In this document: positions 49,174 to 61,601 of the stretch, piece by piece
How positions within the stretch are numbered: position 1 is the stretch's first letter
How the letters are laid out: each line of letters starts with the position of its first letter
Assembly: GCF_000006565.2 (NCBI RefSeq)
Contig: NC_031477.1
Span: 5,108,183-5,172,182 of the forward strand
From: Toxoplasma gondii ME49
Lineage: Eukaryota > Apicomplexa > Conoidasida > Eucoccidiorida > Sarcocystidae
DNA length: 64,000 nucleotides
Direction: 5' to 3'
The notes under the pieces: generated by a model
Seen by the model: only the letters and a program-made list of their open reading frames with translations
Told to the model about the DNA's origin: nothing
The model's database searches: none
Translations under genes and position numbers: made by a program

Positions 49174-50046
49174 GCCGTCCGTTTACTGGTGGCCGGTCTG
49201 AAGACTACCTCAACCAAGGATGCTCTCCCTTGTTTCCCAGCTGTTCCACCTTTGACGTCCTGTATTATTCATTATGGGCAACATGTTGGCAGTGACGAAG
49301 ATGCTTCCAGCGACCTAGTCGGCGGATCTTTTGTACCAAAGCCATGCTGCTAACCGGCTTTGGAACCTTTAGCTCTGCCCAAGACGGGTCTATCGACATA
49401 AGCTTCTGTGCCTGTGGTAATTCTGGTACCTTACTTTTAACTTCAGAGACTAACACCACACTTGTTTGTCATGACGGCTATCCGAGTATCTGTGAGAAAC
49501 CGGCTGGACCGGTTCATCCACTCGACCAGTCAGTTTCAGTCTCTTTTGCTAGAACTAGACTTGTAAAGTTGTTCGTATGCGCTGCTGTCGGCTTGCGGCT
49601 TTCGAACCGTCAGCTCTGTTGGAACAATTTAGGAGTTATTTCTACGCATGGGACGGGAGCAGTGGCTATTATTCCTTGATGAGTCCCACTGATGCGTGAG
49701 CTAACAAGATCTGCGGTGTTTCTTCACTTGGCTACTGTTCCGACGTGCCGGACAACGCAGGCCCGGGTCCATTAGCTCAAATTCATTTTTTGGTGCGTGC
49801 ACCGAAGACACAGATTACGGTTTCTGATTTGCTGGTCATGGCTGCCAGGGAAAAAGGCACTTGATAGTTAATGAATAAACCAAAACTACGAGAAAGGTGT
49901 TGGGTGGTAATACAAGCAACGACCGAACCGGAACAACACACGTTATGACTCATGCCGTTACGGGACTTGCTCGAGTCCACAAGGGTTTCATTCTGAAACG
50001 AACGTTTAATTTTGTCACAGCCGAAAGGGCACAGTTCTGCTCGTGC
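49174..50046. other. Shared 3' region of two convergent genes
   Basis: The GTPase gene (plus) and the coiled-coil gene (minus) end 873 bases apart, tail to tail, so both 3' untranslated regions lie here and may overlap. A plus-strand frame at 49344-49679 has no recognised domain and is probably untranslated. No clear coding or RNA signal is seen. Confidence 0.5.
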
Positions 50047-51052
50047 TTACAAGTGCTTGACTTGAGCGAGAGCCTTCAGCAATTCGTTTGACTGTTGGTC
50101 TAGGGCTCCAGTTGCTGCAACCTCTCTATCCCTTGCTTTCCTTAGAGCCTTCACTAATATTTCCAGGGCTTCCACTCTTCTTTCTTTTTCATCATTCTGA
50201 TGACGAAGCTTGGTAGCCTGAACATCCCCAGAGTGCAAATTATTTGTTAACGTCGGAACAGTGATCAGAATAATGCAGACAGACGTACCTGCTGAAGGGC
50301 CATCTGTCTGCTAGATGCAACATCGTTTTCGTGCCGCAAGAACTCGCTACAGAAAAAACGGTATGTGGAGCGCACTGAAGGACGACGTTTGCTCTCGATG
50401 CTTACTGCAGAAGAGCCTGGAAAATGCTCGTGACATCCGAAGCAGCATTCGGTCTTGTTGTCTCTAGCGTTTTGGGGGAAGGAAGTGACAGCGTTCCGCT
50501 TCTCTCTGAAGATGCGGACCCAGGGGTCGACGTCCCTTGCGAACCAGTGGAAGCTGTTGGTCCTCGAATTCTCCTTGCGGTTTCCCCAGTTACGCTTCGT
50601 TGTCTTCGAGACGCGTCTCTAGAGCTGTCTCTCGAGGGGAAGGATGTGTAAAAACCTATAGTGGTACATTGTCTCACACAACGGTTAACATTTAAATGTG
50701 TAGGTTTACCGGAAGGTGGTCTCTGAAATTGATATGTGCACTGTCCCGCGTTATCCGACTGAACGCTCAGAGCTGTGGATAAAGGGGATTGAGGAGGGGA
50801 GGGGTACGGCACAGATATACAGCTCGATGGTTCGAGAAATTCCATCGCAATCGCCTCTAGGCAGCTGGTAGCAAACGAATTCGATCTCGAACTACTTCCT
50901 TCACGAGACGCGTCAAGAGCACGCCCAGATGCGCACGACTCTAGAGACTGCCTTCGAGAAACCGACTGCCAATGGTACGTGCGTCCATAAGCGGGCGTAT
51001 TGGCCGGCTCTCTGCCATACCGAGCGACCGAAAGCAACGATGGACTGGCCAT
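50047..51052 (-). CDS. Ser-rich protein with C-terminal coiled coil, three exons
   Basis: Exons 51052-50406, 50346-50289 and 50217-50047 are all in phase and give 291 residues. Donors are GTAAGC and GTACGT; acceptors are TTCTGTAG and GTTCAG. The ATG context is strong (A at -3, G at +4, AGGATGGC). The first 215 residues are Ser/Arg/Thr-rich and probably disordered. The last 75 are charged and helical with heptad-like spacing (ATKLRHQNDEKERRVEALEI, then LVKALRKARDREVAAT), a likely coiled coil. No enzymatic motif, signal peptide or membrane segment is seen, and the family is not recognised. A role as a cytoskeletal or scaffold component would be typical of such a layout but is only a guess. Confidence 0.7.
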
Positions 51053-51540
51053 CCTGATTCAGCTCAGTGGGCGATACACGATACGAAACACCGCACGCGA
51101 GAAAACAACGTAGGGCCTACAGAATCAGGTCCGTAGATACAATGCACGCTACCAAACAAATTATACAAAGTCTTGGGGTGCGCCTCTCCTGTCGAGAACA
51201 GCGTTGTGAGTGCTTCAGGCGTCTATACAGCAACGGCTTGGGAGCGTCCGCAACCCATCCAGTGAAGAATTTCTGATTGTGTGCGTTCGTGGCTCCCTAC
51301 ACACGATGTTTTGTAATTCATGTCACCCACTGACGTGACGCCATTCGTGGTATTGCTTCGTCGTATCACCAGGTTTTCTTAGTGGCACACACAACTGAAA
51401 AACACTGCCTTCGCACTCCGCACATTCTTGCGAATCACCCGTTGATGTTGTTCGGTCTACTGTTGTAGCGGCTGGCTAACTAGTGCTGCGGCAGTAAGAC
51501 TATCGAATGTTGTAGTCCCACGGATACTGAATATGACTGC

Positions 51541-51712
51541 AGAGCTCACAATGTTGGATGCCAATATTCTACGGCACTAAGGTTATTCCACGTCGGTTGT
51601 GTTCTAGGCGCACTATGTTGACTACTATTATCACTCCTATTGACAGAGGGATACTATTACTCGCATGCGAGTACGATCAGTACCATCGTACAGGAGTAAT
51701 CACCGCTGAGAC
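51541..51712. repeat. Dispersed repeat, copy 2
   Basis: Partner of the element at 20969-21140, with the same orientation and the same order of shared words (GCTCACA, GGTT, TGTTCTAGGCG, TTATCACTC, GATCAGTACCATCGT). Divergence is substantial, suggesting an old family. Confidence 0.5.
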
Positions 51713-52676
51713 AGACTGAACGGAGCACTACACAAGACTGAATGCTGGCTTTAGTCGACGGACTGTCAACTAGGGCAACAGAGACAACGGCGATACTGCT
51801 CAAATCAGTCTCCTCGCAGCGTACGATGAGCCGATGCGGACGCCACGGATCTGCGGAAGTGACTGAAATTCCTCTCCATTTATTCCGATGATGTGTTCCG
51901 TGACGCAGAGGGCAGTTCTTTGGGTGACTGGGAAGGCTCGCTACTGCGACTCATGCGCTTTCGGACTACTTTTCGCGTTCGGCTGTCGTTAAAATGCTCT
52001 TTGTCTGCAAACGAACAAATCTGCATATATATGTGCAAGGAAATATCTGCATGAACCTGTGTCTATTAAATACGATGTACTTACATAACACCTATGATGT
52101 ACGTGCATTTTAAGATGTCGCAGCAGGCCGCGTTGTGATGACTTACTCCGATTTTGTTTGCGTTTTTGAGCAGTGAATGACGTGGAAGAAGCTCCCCAGA
52201 TTTGTGGAGCAAGTGTCCGTTTCCGCGCTTCTCTTGATAGCAAGGGAGTAGGCCCATCATGCACACAGGGGAAGCCCGAGTAAACAAGTGTTAGTTTTAC
52301 TGACTCGATGAGCCCAGCAGGGTGCGGGAGTGGTGCACCTCCTGGACCTTTGAGAAGGAGAACATGGTCACATATGTATGCTCGATACTGTAGCCCACTG
52401 CGGCGCTCGCAAAGTTGAAATGTACCCACCTCTTTGATGTGCGCGTGTGCGTATACATGTCTACCGCGCCTATATGTACGTCCCTGTATCTATTTATATG
52501 TTACATTCTGCGCCTGGACAGCAGCACGATGCTCAGAAAACGCAAGAATGAAGGCATATCTGGATTTATCTTCAACTTCGACACGCTAAACATATATACG
52601 TATATTTATATGCACGTACATCGGTACGCATCTATTTCAATCTCTATGTGCTTCATACCATACTTCTGATAATTGA

Positions 52677-52677
<1 letters not shown>

Positions 52678-52712
<35 letters not shown>
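52678..52712. repeat. Uninterrupted (TA)n microsatellite
   Basis: About 35 bases of pure TA repeat in intergenic DNA, likely variable between strains. Confidence 0.85.
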
Positions 52713-53594
52713 CTTTTCTGGGTACTCTATTAGCGCGGGAAACGGGAGGCGGGTTCACTGTGGCGGTGAAAATGGGGGGTCTGAGGATGAATCGTGGGAG
52801 AGGGATGGGGGGAGGGGGTGACAAGCGCTGCACCGCGATCTTTTTATGAAGACGAGAACTGCTTGAGGCGTAGGGCAATTTTAGGAAGAAAAGGCCCTCA
52901 AAAGCGGTCAAAAAGAACAGACGTAGTCGAATACATGCAGACAGCCAGGTCTGTCGGCCGAACTCTCATTGAAAGGAGGCAAAAGTGAACAGCCCGCCAA
53001 AAACCAGATGCGGATACGGACACGCGCCCGGCAGTGAGACAAACGCACAGACACACACGTATCTTTCCCTCTAAGTAGCTGTTGCGACTTTTTCCTATTG
53101 AAGCGGAAGTGCAGGTCGTGGACAAAAAACAGAAAGCGAGAAACAGAAGAAACAACGAGAAACCAACGGTACAGGAAGCAGAGGACTGCTTTTGACGAAA
53201 CGACGGAGTTGAATAGATTCGTCGAGAGAAAAGAAAGCGAGACGCGTCCGGTCCGACTGCATCTCTCAGCGGAGCGCCTTGACAGCCCAGAACACAGCAG
53301 CGAGGAAGGGAGATGCAGCGAACGCAAATCACTTCCTCCACATGCAGCATATACAATAAAAACATGGGGTATACAGAGAAATCTACATGCATGCTAGCAA
53401 ATACATATACAGACGGAGAAGATAGGAGATATCCAGGAAGTTCGAGAGATGAACGGGAGCGAAGTCGAGATGCAGACATGTGGACAGATGCCCATTTTTT
53501 TAGCATGTGCTGGACGGCGTTACACGCACACCGCATGTGTCACAACGAAAGGCACCGTAAAAGTGTGCCTGAGAGACAGGAGAGACGAGCGCTT

Positions 53595-54881
53595 CTACGC
53601 GCCTGATTTCTTTTGGTACGACTGGCGAATGCGTTCCAGTTCTTCTTTCTGTGCGAGCATCTGCTGGCGCTGCGCAGCCTTCTGCGGGTTGTAGTATAAA
53701 ACAATCAGATACCTGAAGAGACAAAAAAAGGCATCCAAAACACAACCGAAAATGACACAGAGAACACGCCTCGACAAATGCACACTCGTTTACGGTAACT
53801 GAGACATACTCAGTGGCTCATGCACTACATCGCATCGGCTTCTCGTGTACACACACAGGCAGCAGCCTCGATGTAGAGAACTCCTCATGTATGCAAACAG
53901 TCCGGGAGCCTCCAGGAGACAACATAAATCTGTAAAGACCCAGGTAGTGACACACATCCACGTGCACGGACCGACAAAGAGAAGAAGCGCAAAGCATTTT
54001 CAGAGAAACGGACAAAGAAAAACAGAGAAAAAAGTACCTACCTGCCAGCGACGTTGAAACCGGAAAGCTGGTCGACGGCGGCGCGGGCATCCAAGACATC
54101 CTCGTAGACGACGAAGGCTGACCCGCGCGTCTTGTCGGTGTTGCCCCTGCAGCAAAGCGAAGAAGAAGCGAGCTCACCATAGAAACGAAGTTGTCATCCT
54201 CGATGCAGCTTTAAATCTCTACACATCTTTACACATACACCTACACACAAGTTCCACTACGAGAGGAACACGCACTTCCTTTCACATTCATATGCAGATA
54301 TATACATATATATGTATATGCTTACGTAGTGGCCCGTGTATTTGTATGTCGTTACGTACACAGCCAATATGCCTATAACTTAGAACAGACACCTGAAATT
54401 GGAGAGATGAACCGTCCCTCTGCCCCTATTTGATTGTGCAACTGACAAACGTTCTCCTGACTATACACCCGAAACTCATCAGAACACCCACTCGAACATA
54501 CATATGCGTATGTGCGTATCTGTATGTATGCATGTATGTATGCATGTATGCCTTTCTGCACAGTTGCAGACCGCCTGAACATGCGATTGTATATGCCGCT
54601 CTGCGTAGACGTTTGTGCTTGCGTTTGACTGACTTTCGAATTTGTCTGACAGCTCCGTATTTGCCGAAGATGTCGTAGAGTTCATCGTCTGTGATTTTGA
54701 AGGGGAGGTTTCTGACGTAGATGATTCTGCTCATGTCCGGCGCAATTTTGGTCGGGCGGCCTCGTGTAGACACGCCGGAGCTGCTCAGCCTCGTTCCAGG
54801 CGTCCCGGGTGTCTGCCCGCTGCCGATGCCTCCCATGCCGCTGGAGAGCGTCGTCTGCGGAGTCATCATCGGCGTCTGCAT
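53595..54881 (-). CDS. SF3B6: Splicing factor 3B subunit 6 (p14/SF3b14a), U2 snRNP
   Basis: Three exons, 54881-54634, 54146-54042 and 53712-53595, are in phase and give 156 residues. The single RRM spans roughly residues 52-127. RNP2 is IIYVRNLP, with the Tyr at the position that contacts the branch-site region in human p14. Then come [17 protein letters not shown]1 GSAFVVYED, and [18 protein letters not shown], followed by a charged C-terminal helix. The match to human SF3B6 runs across the whole RRM and tail. The protein sits in the SF3b complex of the U2 snRNP, bound to SF3B1, close to the branch adenosine during early spliceosome assembly. The N-terminal 50 residues (Gly/Thr/Pro-rich, starting [10 protein letters not shown]) are longer than in human. 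A start at the Met just before SRIIYV is possible, but the upstream ATG has a good context (A at -3). Confidence 0.95.
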
Positions 54882-56916
54882 CTTGCCAAGTCGAAGGACA
54901 AACGAGAGACGAAGACACACAAAGGGGAGAAGCAGGCGGACACCGCACCACGGAAAGAGCGCAAGAAGCGGAGGGAAAGGAAGGAACTGGGGAAGCTCAG
55001 AGCGGTGACCCAAAAAAGGCTGGCGACGGACGCGGTCGATCACGCCGTACCGGAAAAGGACCCAGCACAATCGCTTACGAAAGAGAAGGTAGTCCTGTGC
55101 TAAGGTCTGGAGAGATGGAGCGAAGACCAGAAAGAAGGAAGACGGGAAACTTAGAGAGCGAAGCAAGAACGAGAACGAACAGGCACACAAAGAAAACGGA
55201 GAAACGGGGGGAGCTAACAAAGACCTCAAGAGGAAGGGGTATACGACGCAAGCGAGAGGAAAGGAGGGGGAAAAGGATGACGGGGACAGGACAAGATAGA
55301 ATTTCGCCTTTCTATTTCCAGCATACGACTAAAAAAAGGAAACCCTTCACAGATAGAATTCCGAAAAATAGACGAAAGTCCAGACTCCCAACGTGAAACC
55401 GGTCCAGAAAAGCGGGTGAACGCGGCGCAGACACCAGGGGCGACGAAGGACGAAAAATCCAGCGGGTATCGCTTTTGTTTTTTCTCCTTTTCCTTCTCGT
55501 ACAAGAACGTTCGCGAATTTCTGTTTCTTGAGAAAAGAACCTGGAGCATGCGCGGATTCATTCACTCCGCCACCGGAGGAAAATCGCAGGGAAAAACGGC
55601 TTCCGCGTTTCTGCGCTACACATATAAGCCGACACGTGTCGTTTTGTCGAATGTCCTGGGCAGATCCGCAGCGAAAATGCCTCCTCAAATGACGGCGAAA
55701 GAAAGGAGTTCCCACTAACTATTTGTTCTAAAGAAGGAAACGGGCTAGCTGCGACTTCTGTTGCGAGTATTTCCAAAAAACTCGCGAGGGAATCAAATGT
55801 CCCGTCGTCCGCTTTTGTGGGTGGTAGCGCAGGCACACACCGGCGCTGTCTCTCGCCTAGCAATCGATGCTTGAGAACCTGTAACAGCCAAGAGAAAAAC
55901 GACGCAGACCCTTTGTTCTTCTCTTTTTCTGAGATTACCCCTCGTGACAAAACCGTGAGGGATTTCTCCAAGCATGTTTTCGACTCAGCGGAAAGAAGCT
56001 GGCAACTAAAACCCTAAGCCTTAACGCTGAAGGCGACGTGCGAACTTGAGAGCACAGGTGTCTCCCGTCTCTCTGTAAGGTTTCGCGGCTTTCTCCTAAA
56101 GGAGAAAAGTAAGAAGATATCGCCACAGCACACCTTTCGGACATTTCTACGTGGACTTTCTCCATAGAGAGAGGCATAAACAGGGAGGCTGGCGAAGACG
56201 TCTGTTCATCGCCTGTCGAATTCGCGCACAAGACACTATTTCCAAGTCGAGAGCGGACAGGAGGCCGCGCTCCTCGTCCTCACCCCACCCAAAGGACAGA
56301 CTTCGCTGTCCTTGAACAAAAGTCTGTGTCGTGTTTTGCGGTTCTTGGAACGTCCAGTGCAAATATACAAACGCAAGTCGAACTGCTGTGTTGCAGCGAC
56401 ACTGGTAGTCCGAACTTCTGCGGGCCGTGCTTCCTTTCCCTGGCCGGTCTCGTCTGCTCCAGTTTCATCCGTTGCCATTTCTCAGCATGGGGAAGCAAAC
56501 GCTCTTCCCGCTTACTCATCGCTTCCAGTGCGAACTGCGGCGCGACCTCTAGAGCGGCCAGGAGAAAGAAGAGACAAGACAGTGGAGAAGAGATAGAAGG
56601 ATAAGGCGAGACCCAGTGGCTGAGGAGAGAAGAAGGAGGAGCGATGCACAAGGAGAGAGAACGGAAGACAATGGGGCGGCGGGAGAGGAACGGCCAGAGT
56701 GGGTGAGAAGAGTGGGCGCGATGAAGGGGATACCGGACTTTTTTTTTGTTGCTGCTCGAAAGGGTCTCCTCTTCGTTCTTCTCTGCCTTACTCGGGCGCT
56801 AAATGGCTTTGTGACTCACCGTTTTCTCCGTCTCCATCGTCCCGTATGATCGTCGGCAATTGCCTTCTTGCGCCTTGGTGCCCCGGATGACGCGGCCGAA
56901 CTACCGCTGAGAAAAC
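54882..56916. other. Divergent intergenic region between SF3B6 and the CS-domain gene
   Basis: Probably holds both promoters. The plus strand is GA-rich at 54940-55300, so the SF3B6 leader, read on the minus strand, is CT-rich, matching the leader composition of the kinase gene. A CGTCTCT (WGAGACG complement) lies at 56066-56072. Frames at 55558-55971 (minus) and 55416-55718 (plus) have no domain support. Confidence 0.4.
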
Positions 56917-59900
56917 ATGTGCGGCCTCTGTCTTCTGCCTGCGGCCCTGAATGGACGCGCCCACTGTTCGTCTCTTCTTCTTTCGTTCCTTCTGTCCTTT
57001 CTGCTTCTTCGCTTCGCCACTGTCTCCTTGCGCGCCTCCTCTCTATCCTTTCCTCCCTCTTCTTTGTCTCCCCAGGCGTCTCCGTTTCGAAGCAGCTCCG
57101 CCCTCTCCTCACCTCACCCTCCTCTCTCGTGGTCTTCCTCCTCGGCTTTCTCCGCGGTCTCAGTGGACCGACTCTCGGCGTCTCCCTCAACCCCCAGCTC
57201 TCTTTCTTCCCAACCAGGATCTTCTTCGTACGCCTCTCACTCAGCTCGTGAGGGATGTCGTCGCGCTTCCTCTTTCCTGCGACTTCCTCCTCTTTTTCCC
57301 TACTTGCCGCGCCTCGGAAGAGCCGCTTCTTCTCCCGACAGGCCTCTCTTTGTCGCGTCGATTCTCCCTGGATCTGAGGGCGTATTCTACGCCCCACAGC
57401 TCCTCCAGTCCTCCCTGATCTCTCCTTCTTCGTCTTCCCGGTCTTCCTCTGCTTCAGCCTGTCTTCATTCCTCCCTGTTTTCCTCCTCTCCTCCCGCCTC
57501 CGACTGTGCGCCGTCTTTGTTTCCCTCGTCGTCCTCACCTGCGTCCTCTTCTTTCTGCCCGTCGTCTTCTCTCTTCTTCCTTCCTCTCCTTCACTCTCCT
57601 CGTTTGAGAGCTCCCGCTTCCTGGCTCAGCGTCGTGGCTCCCCGCGCTGCTGCGTCGCACGAAATCGCACTGTCTTCTTTCTTTCCTTCTCCGTTTTCCT
57701 TGTCTCCTCCGTCCCTCCAGCTCCAGTTCCCTTCTTTTTCTTTTCCTCTTTCATCGCCCTCTTCGTCTGTGTCTCGGCTTGCTTCTTCTCCTTCGTCGCT
57801 TTCTGATTACTCTCGTGTTCCTTCTTCTCCTTCTCGTACTCCTTTCTCTCCCCCCCCTCTTTCTGTCTCTTCTCGGTCTTGTGCTTCGTCTCCTCCTCGT
57901 TCTTCCCCTCCGTCTCGTTCTTCTCTCTTTTTCCCCGCTCCTGGCTCGCGGGCGTCTCGCGTTCTCTCTGGAACGCGAGGCCTGTGGAGGCGAGGGCCGA
58001 GAGGAGACCAGCCGGAGAGAAGAGAGAAAGTGCGAAGCACAGGGACACCGAAACAGAGGCCTAGGCGGTCCACGGGCCTAGGCTGTCTCTGCATGCGTGG
58101 ATGGGGAAGAAACGCCGACTACGGATGGGAAGAAGAAGACGAGGGATTGAAGGTTTTTGTCGCCGTCGAGGCGGAGGCCACCAGCCGTGATGTCGACTGC
58201 GTCATTGGACCCAAGGAACTCTTTCTCAAACTCAGACACAGAAACCTGCCTCTCATCGACGGCACGCTAAAGGTGAACATGAAACCAAGGAAGACCAACG
58301 AAATCAGACGCAGCGCAGGCTCACGTGAACAGCAGAGAGACACCGGGAGAAGAGAGACAGATTTTGTAGGGCAGAAAAATAGACAGTGACAAGCGAGTCA
58401 GATGGAGAATGAGAGCAGAGAGGCAGAGGGGCAGAGCGTACCAGCCGAGAGGCAGAGAACGCAAACACAGAGAGATGTGAACAGCACAGATGGAGAACAC
58501 TCACCGGAGGAGAGAAATCTTTTACAGCCGCTGAGTGATTACACAGAGCCATCGAGAGAGAGAGCACAAGCAACGGGAGACTTCCGGGTATCTGGTATCT
58601 CACCCGAGTCATCAAGAGTGGAGTCTGCCTCTCGCTGTAGGCATGAATTCAAATATTTAGAGGTCCTCACTCTTGCAAGCAACTCCTTATTTCGCGATTC
58701 CAAAGTGGCTGCTCCAGGAGACGGACCGCGCAGGCTCATTGGTGCATGTGCCAGAGGCACTGTGGACATCCTTTCTCTCCTCAAGAGTGCTTTGACCTAA
58801 CTGTCGATTTCTGTTCAAGCTCTTGGGAAGTTATCGAGAGCCTCTCAGGGACCCGACTCGCAGCATGTATATACTCACCAGAAACGTCTAGCAGTTCTCC
58901 ATGTTTTAGGCTCTTTACTCAGGGCGCGCAGGTGCCCTCCGATGGCCTCTCAGAGGAAGCTGTGGAACTGGTGAGCGTAGCCGTCTCTTTCAACTCTTTC
59001 GGCTGGCCCGGTATTTGTCTTCACGTTTCTCAGGGCCGCGTGTCTGTCGAGAATTCCTACTGGTGCATTGAGGACATCACCGCGAGAAACCGACTTCCCC
59101 AGTGTCTCAGTGCCTCCTCCTTTTCACCTGCACCTCCTACCCCACCGTCTCCTTCTTCTTCTTGTTCGTCTTCTGGTTCGCCTCCACCTCCTTCGTCGCG
59201 AGTGCCGTCAGATGCGGAGATTGCAAAGGCGCCTTGGCTGGGTCTCGACCTCGTGGAAAATGGGTCTGCCCCGCCCCCTGCAGAAAAGCCATTGGGGAAG
59301 CTGCTTACGGTGTATCTGCAGAAGAAGCGACAGCAGGGGACAGGTCGGGCGTCAGGCGGTGTCGCCGGCGCCTTGGCCTTTCCGGAGTGGGGAGGCGTGC
59401 TGGAGGGCGAGGCAGTCGAAGATCTTTTCTACGATATTCTCCCCTCCAAGATGCGCGATGTCACGCCTGCACATCGCGCGCAAGACTGGTAAAGCGCGCG
59501 GCGTACATGCAGCCATCTTTGCTCGCAAACCCTCTTTGCTAGCTTTCTCTCCTGACAGACCCTCCTTTCTATCTCTCTCTCTCCCTTCAAACCGCTTGCT
59601 CTGTCTCTCGCTACTCACGAGCCCCCTAATGCGTCGGTCTCTGCTCGCCAATTTGCTTCGGCGAATGTCCAGACGTCTTCCGACAACAAACACACACACA
59701 CACACATATGCCCGGGTTGTCTACCCTCAGTTTATTCCTCCTTTTCGTTCACTTTGCGCTCGGCTCTCCAGGAGCGGAACGCACCTTGGGAGGCCCACCT
59801 AAAACAGGACTGCTTGCTTCGCTGCTTCGCTGGTGTCTGTGGATGGTGGGCTCAAAGGCCTTTGTCGACGTGTGTTCTTTCCCTGTAAAAATGCCCTTCT

Positions 59901-60891
59901 CTGTAGAGTCGCAGTGGAGGAATGAGTCGCCTTCGGGCGACTGCGGTACGTCGGGGGTTTCGCCAGGTGCGGGGCCTCCCCTCTTGGGCCATTTTCTGGA
60001 GGTCGTCGTCTCAGGTGATTTTTTGCCTCTTCATCGCTTTTCTTGGCTGTTTGCAGGGTGCCCGGGGCGCTGCTTTACCGACAGCCTTTTCCGGCGTCTT
60101 TCACGCGCCAAGAGGCCCTGCAGTTCGTCGACGCGTGGACGCGGTCTCAGAGCGCAATCGGGGCTGACGCCATTGTGGCGGGACCTGCGATGTCTCGTGC
60201 GACATCCACTCAAAGTTCTTCTCTTCTCTCCAAAGCGCAGGCTCTGCTCGCTCCACACTCCGACCCCGCAGGCTCTTTCGGACTCCCCGCCACACAAATG
60301 TTCATTATCGCCTCGCCTCTCCCCGATGGAGTGCGTCTCTCATTCGAAGGCCCTTCGGCCCCGCGGGTGTCTCCTTCTTCGTCCTCGTGTGGGGAGGCTG
60401 GAGGGGCGACGGGGGGACATGCGTGCAGGGAGCGCCGACGGAAGGAAGGGTCTTCAGCGTCTGCGCCCGACGCGCGTTCCGCTTCCTTCGGGGACTCTCT
60501 CTCGCTGGCGACGGCCAACCAGTTCCTGCAGAGAGGCGGGTCGTCGCGGGACGCGCGCTACGACGAGGCTGGCCAGTGGCTACCGGAAGACAGCCTGGAA
60601 ATTCGCGTCATCGGCGAGGAAGGCTCAGCAGCCGGAGAAGAACAAGAAGACGGATTCTGCGGTCGAGAGACCATGCAGGAACGCCTGAAGAAGCAGACCT
60701 TCACCTTGGAGTTGGTCGTTCTGAGAGGGCCTGTAGGCTCTGGCGGCAAGGGCGAGTTTGGCCCTCTCGTCAGTCTGCAAGTCCGAGACACCGAGGAACG
60801 GCTGCTCAAGAAACTGCAACAAGACCTTCTTGGAGTCACGCTGGCGATGCGCGAGAGACTGCAGGCGCGTGCGCGAGAACGCAAAGAGTAA
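56917..60891 (+). CDS. CS-domain (p23/NudC-like) protein with signal peptide and Ser-rich leader
   Basis: Three exons, 56917-58272, 59034-59488 and 60057-60891, are in phase (0, then 2) and give 881 residues. The ATG follows GAAAAC (A at -3). Residues 18-40 are a strongly hydrophobic segment (SSLLLSFLLSFLLLRF), a likely signal peptide. About 350 residues follow that are very rich in Ser and Pro with few acidic residues. A CS domain spans about 402-475: YGWEEEDEGLKVFVAVEA, ELFLKLRHRNLPLIDGTLK, then across the first intron GRVSVENSYWCIEDI. CS domains are chaperone and co-chaperone modules of the p23, NudC and Sgt1 families. The C-terminal 400 residues match no domain I recognise but look structured near FTRQEALQFVDAWTR and FTLELVVLRGPVG. 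Stop TAA at 60889-60891 overlaps a possible GTAAGC donor, so a further exon is possible. Confidence 0.8.
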
Positions 60892-61601
60892 GCGACTTGA
60901 TTTTCACTTTTTTGAATTGTCCTCTTTTTTTAAGATTTCTTCCCAAGACACTCGGAAGAAGCTTGTTTCCCTTTCCTTCGGGAACACAGGCAGGCACAAG
61001 TGAGCTAGCCTCGATAGTTCACAAGGGTGTACGGCACCCCGCTGGACTGGTTACCTCAGCTGAGAGTGCTGACATTCGATGTCGTACAGTTTGACGTTAT
61101 TTCACATCGGCCAAGTGCTGCGCATCTATTGTTTAGGGGATCCAGCAGAAGCAGGAGCACCGGTGGCTGCCGCTGAGGAGAGTCACCGCGGTTCGAGGCG
61201 GAGCGCGAGTCGAAAAAAAGTGGAGCGGAGGGATACGAAAGGAGACACTTTGAAGGGAAGGACAGGGGCATTGTGTGGGGTTTGTCGCGTTGATTGGGCG
61301 GCAGGGCTTCAACAGGAAGGCCGGACTGGTTACGAGGGCGAGGGCCCTGCATTCTGTAAATCAGCTGGTGTCGGTCGCTCTTCAGTGAGAACCGATGTGC
61401 AATGGTGCCGTCTTTGGAGTCTGCGCAACTCTATGCTTCTCAAGTTCCTTGGGTCTGTTGTGGTCACTATATCCTTGGGTCTAAGCCGAAAGCGTTTCTA
61501 CAACAGGGAGAAGAACAACTGGAGACACTAAGGGGGGCGACACCCGCCGAGCCAGGTAGAAAGAAAGGGAAATTCCCTTCATTTGCGTGCATTTTTTCAG
61601 G
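60892..61601. other. Short intergenic region or 5' leader of the next gene
   Basis: Lies between two plus-strand genes. A frame at 61079-61531 has no domain. The last bases (GTGCATTTTTTCAG at about 61587-61600) form a good splice acceptor directly before the next ATG, so a 5' leader intron, or a coding exon further upstream, probably ends here. Confidence 0.45.

Larger units (their letters stand above)
51053..53594. other. Intergenic: upstream of the coiled-coil gene and 3' flank of SF3B6
   Basis: No supportable gene. It contains the second dispersed repeat copy and a pure TA tract (both listed separately). A frame at 51989-52429 (minus) and two overlapping frames at 52898-53536 (minus) lack domains. 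The part nearest 53594 probably includes the SF3B6 3' untranslated region. Confidence 0.4.

Noticed and set aside
59708..60688. Frame of 326 codons starting inside the second intron of the CS-domain gene
   Set aside because: The phase-2 splice from 59488 to 60057 gives a better continuing frame, and this one overlaps exon 3 in another frame with no domain.
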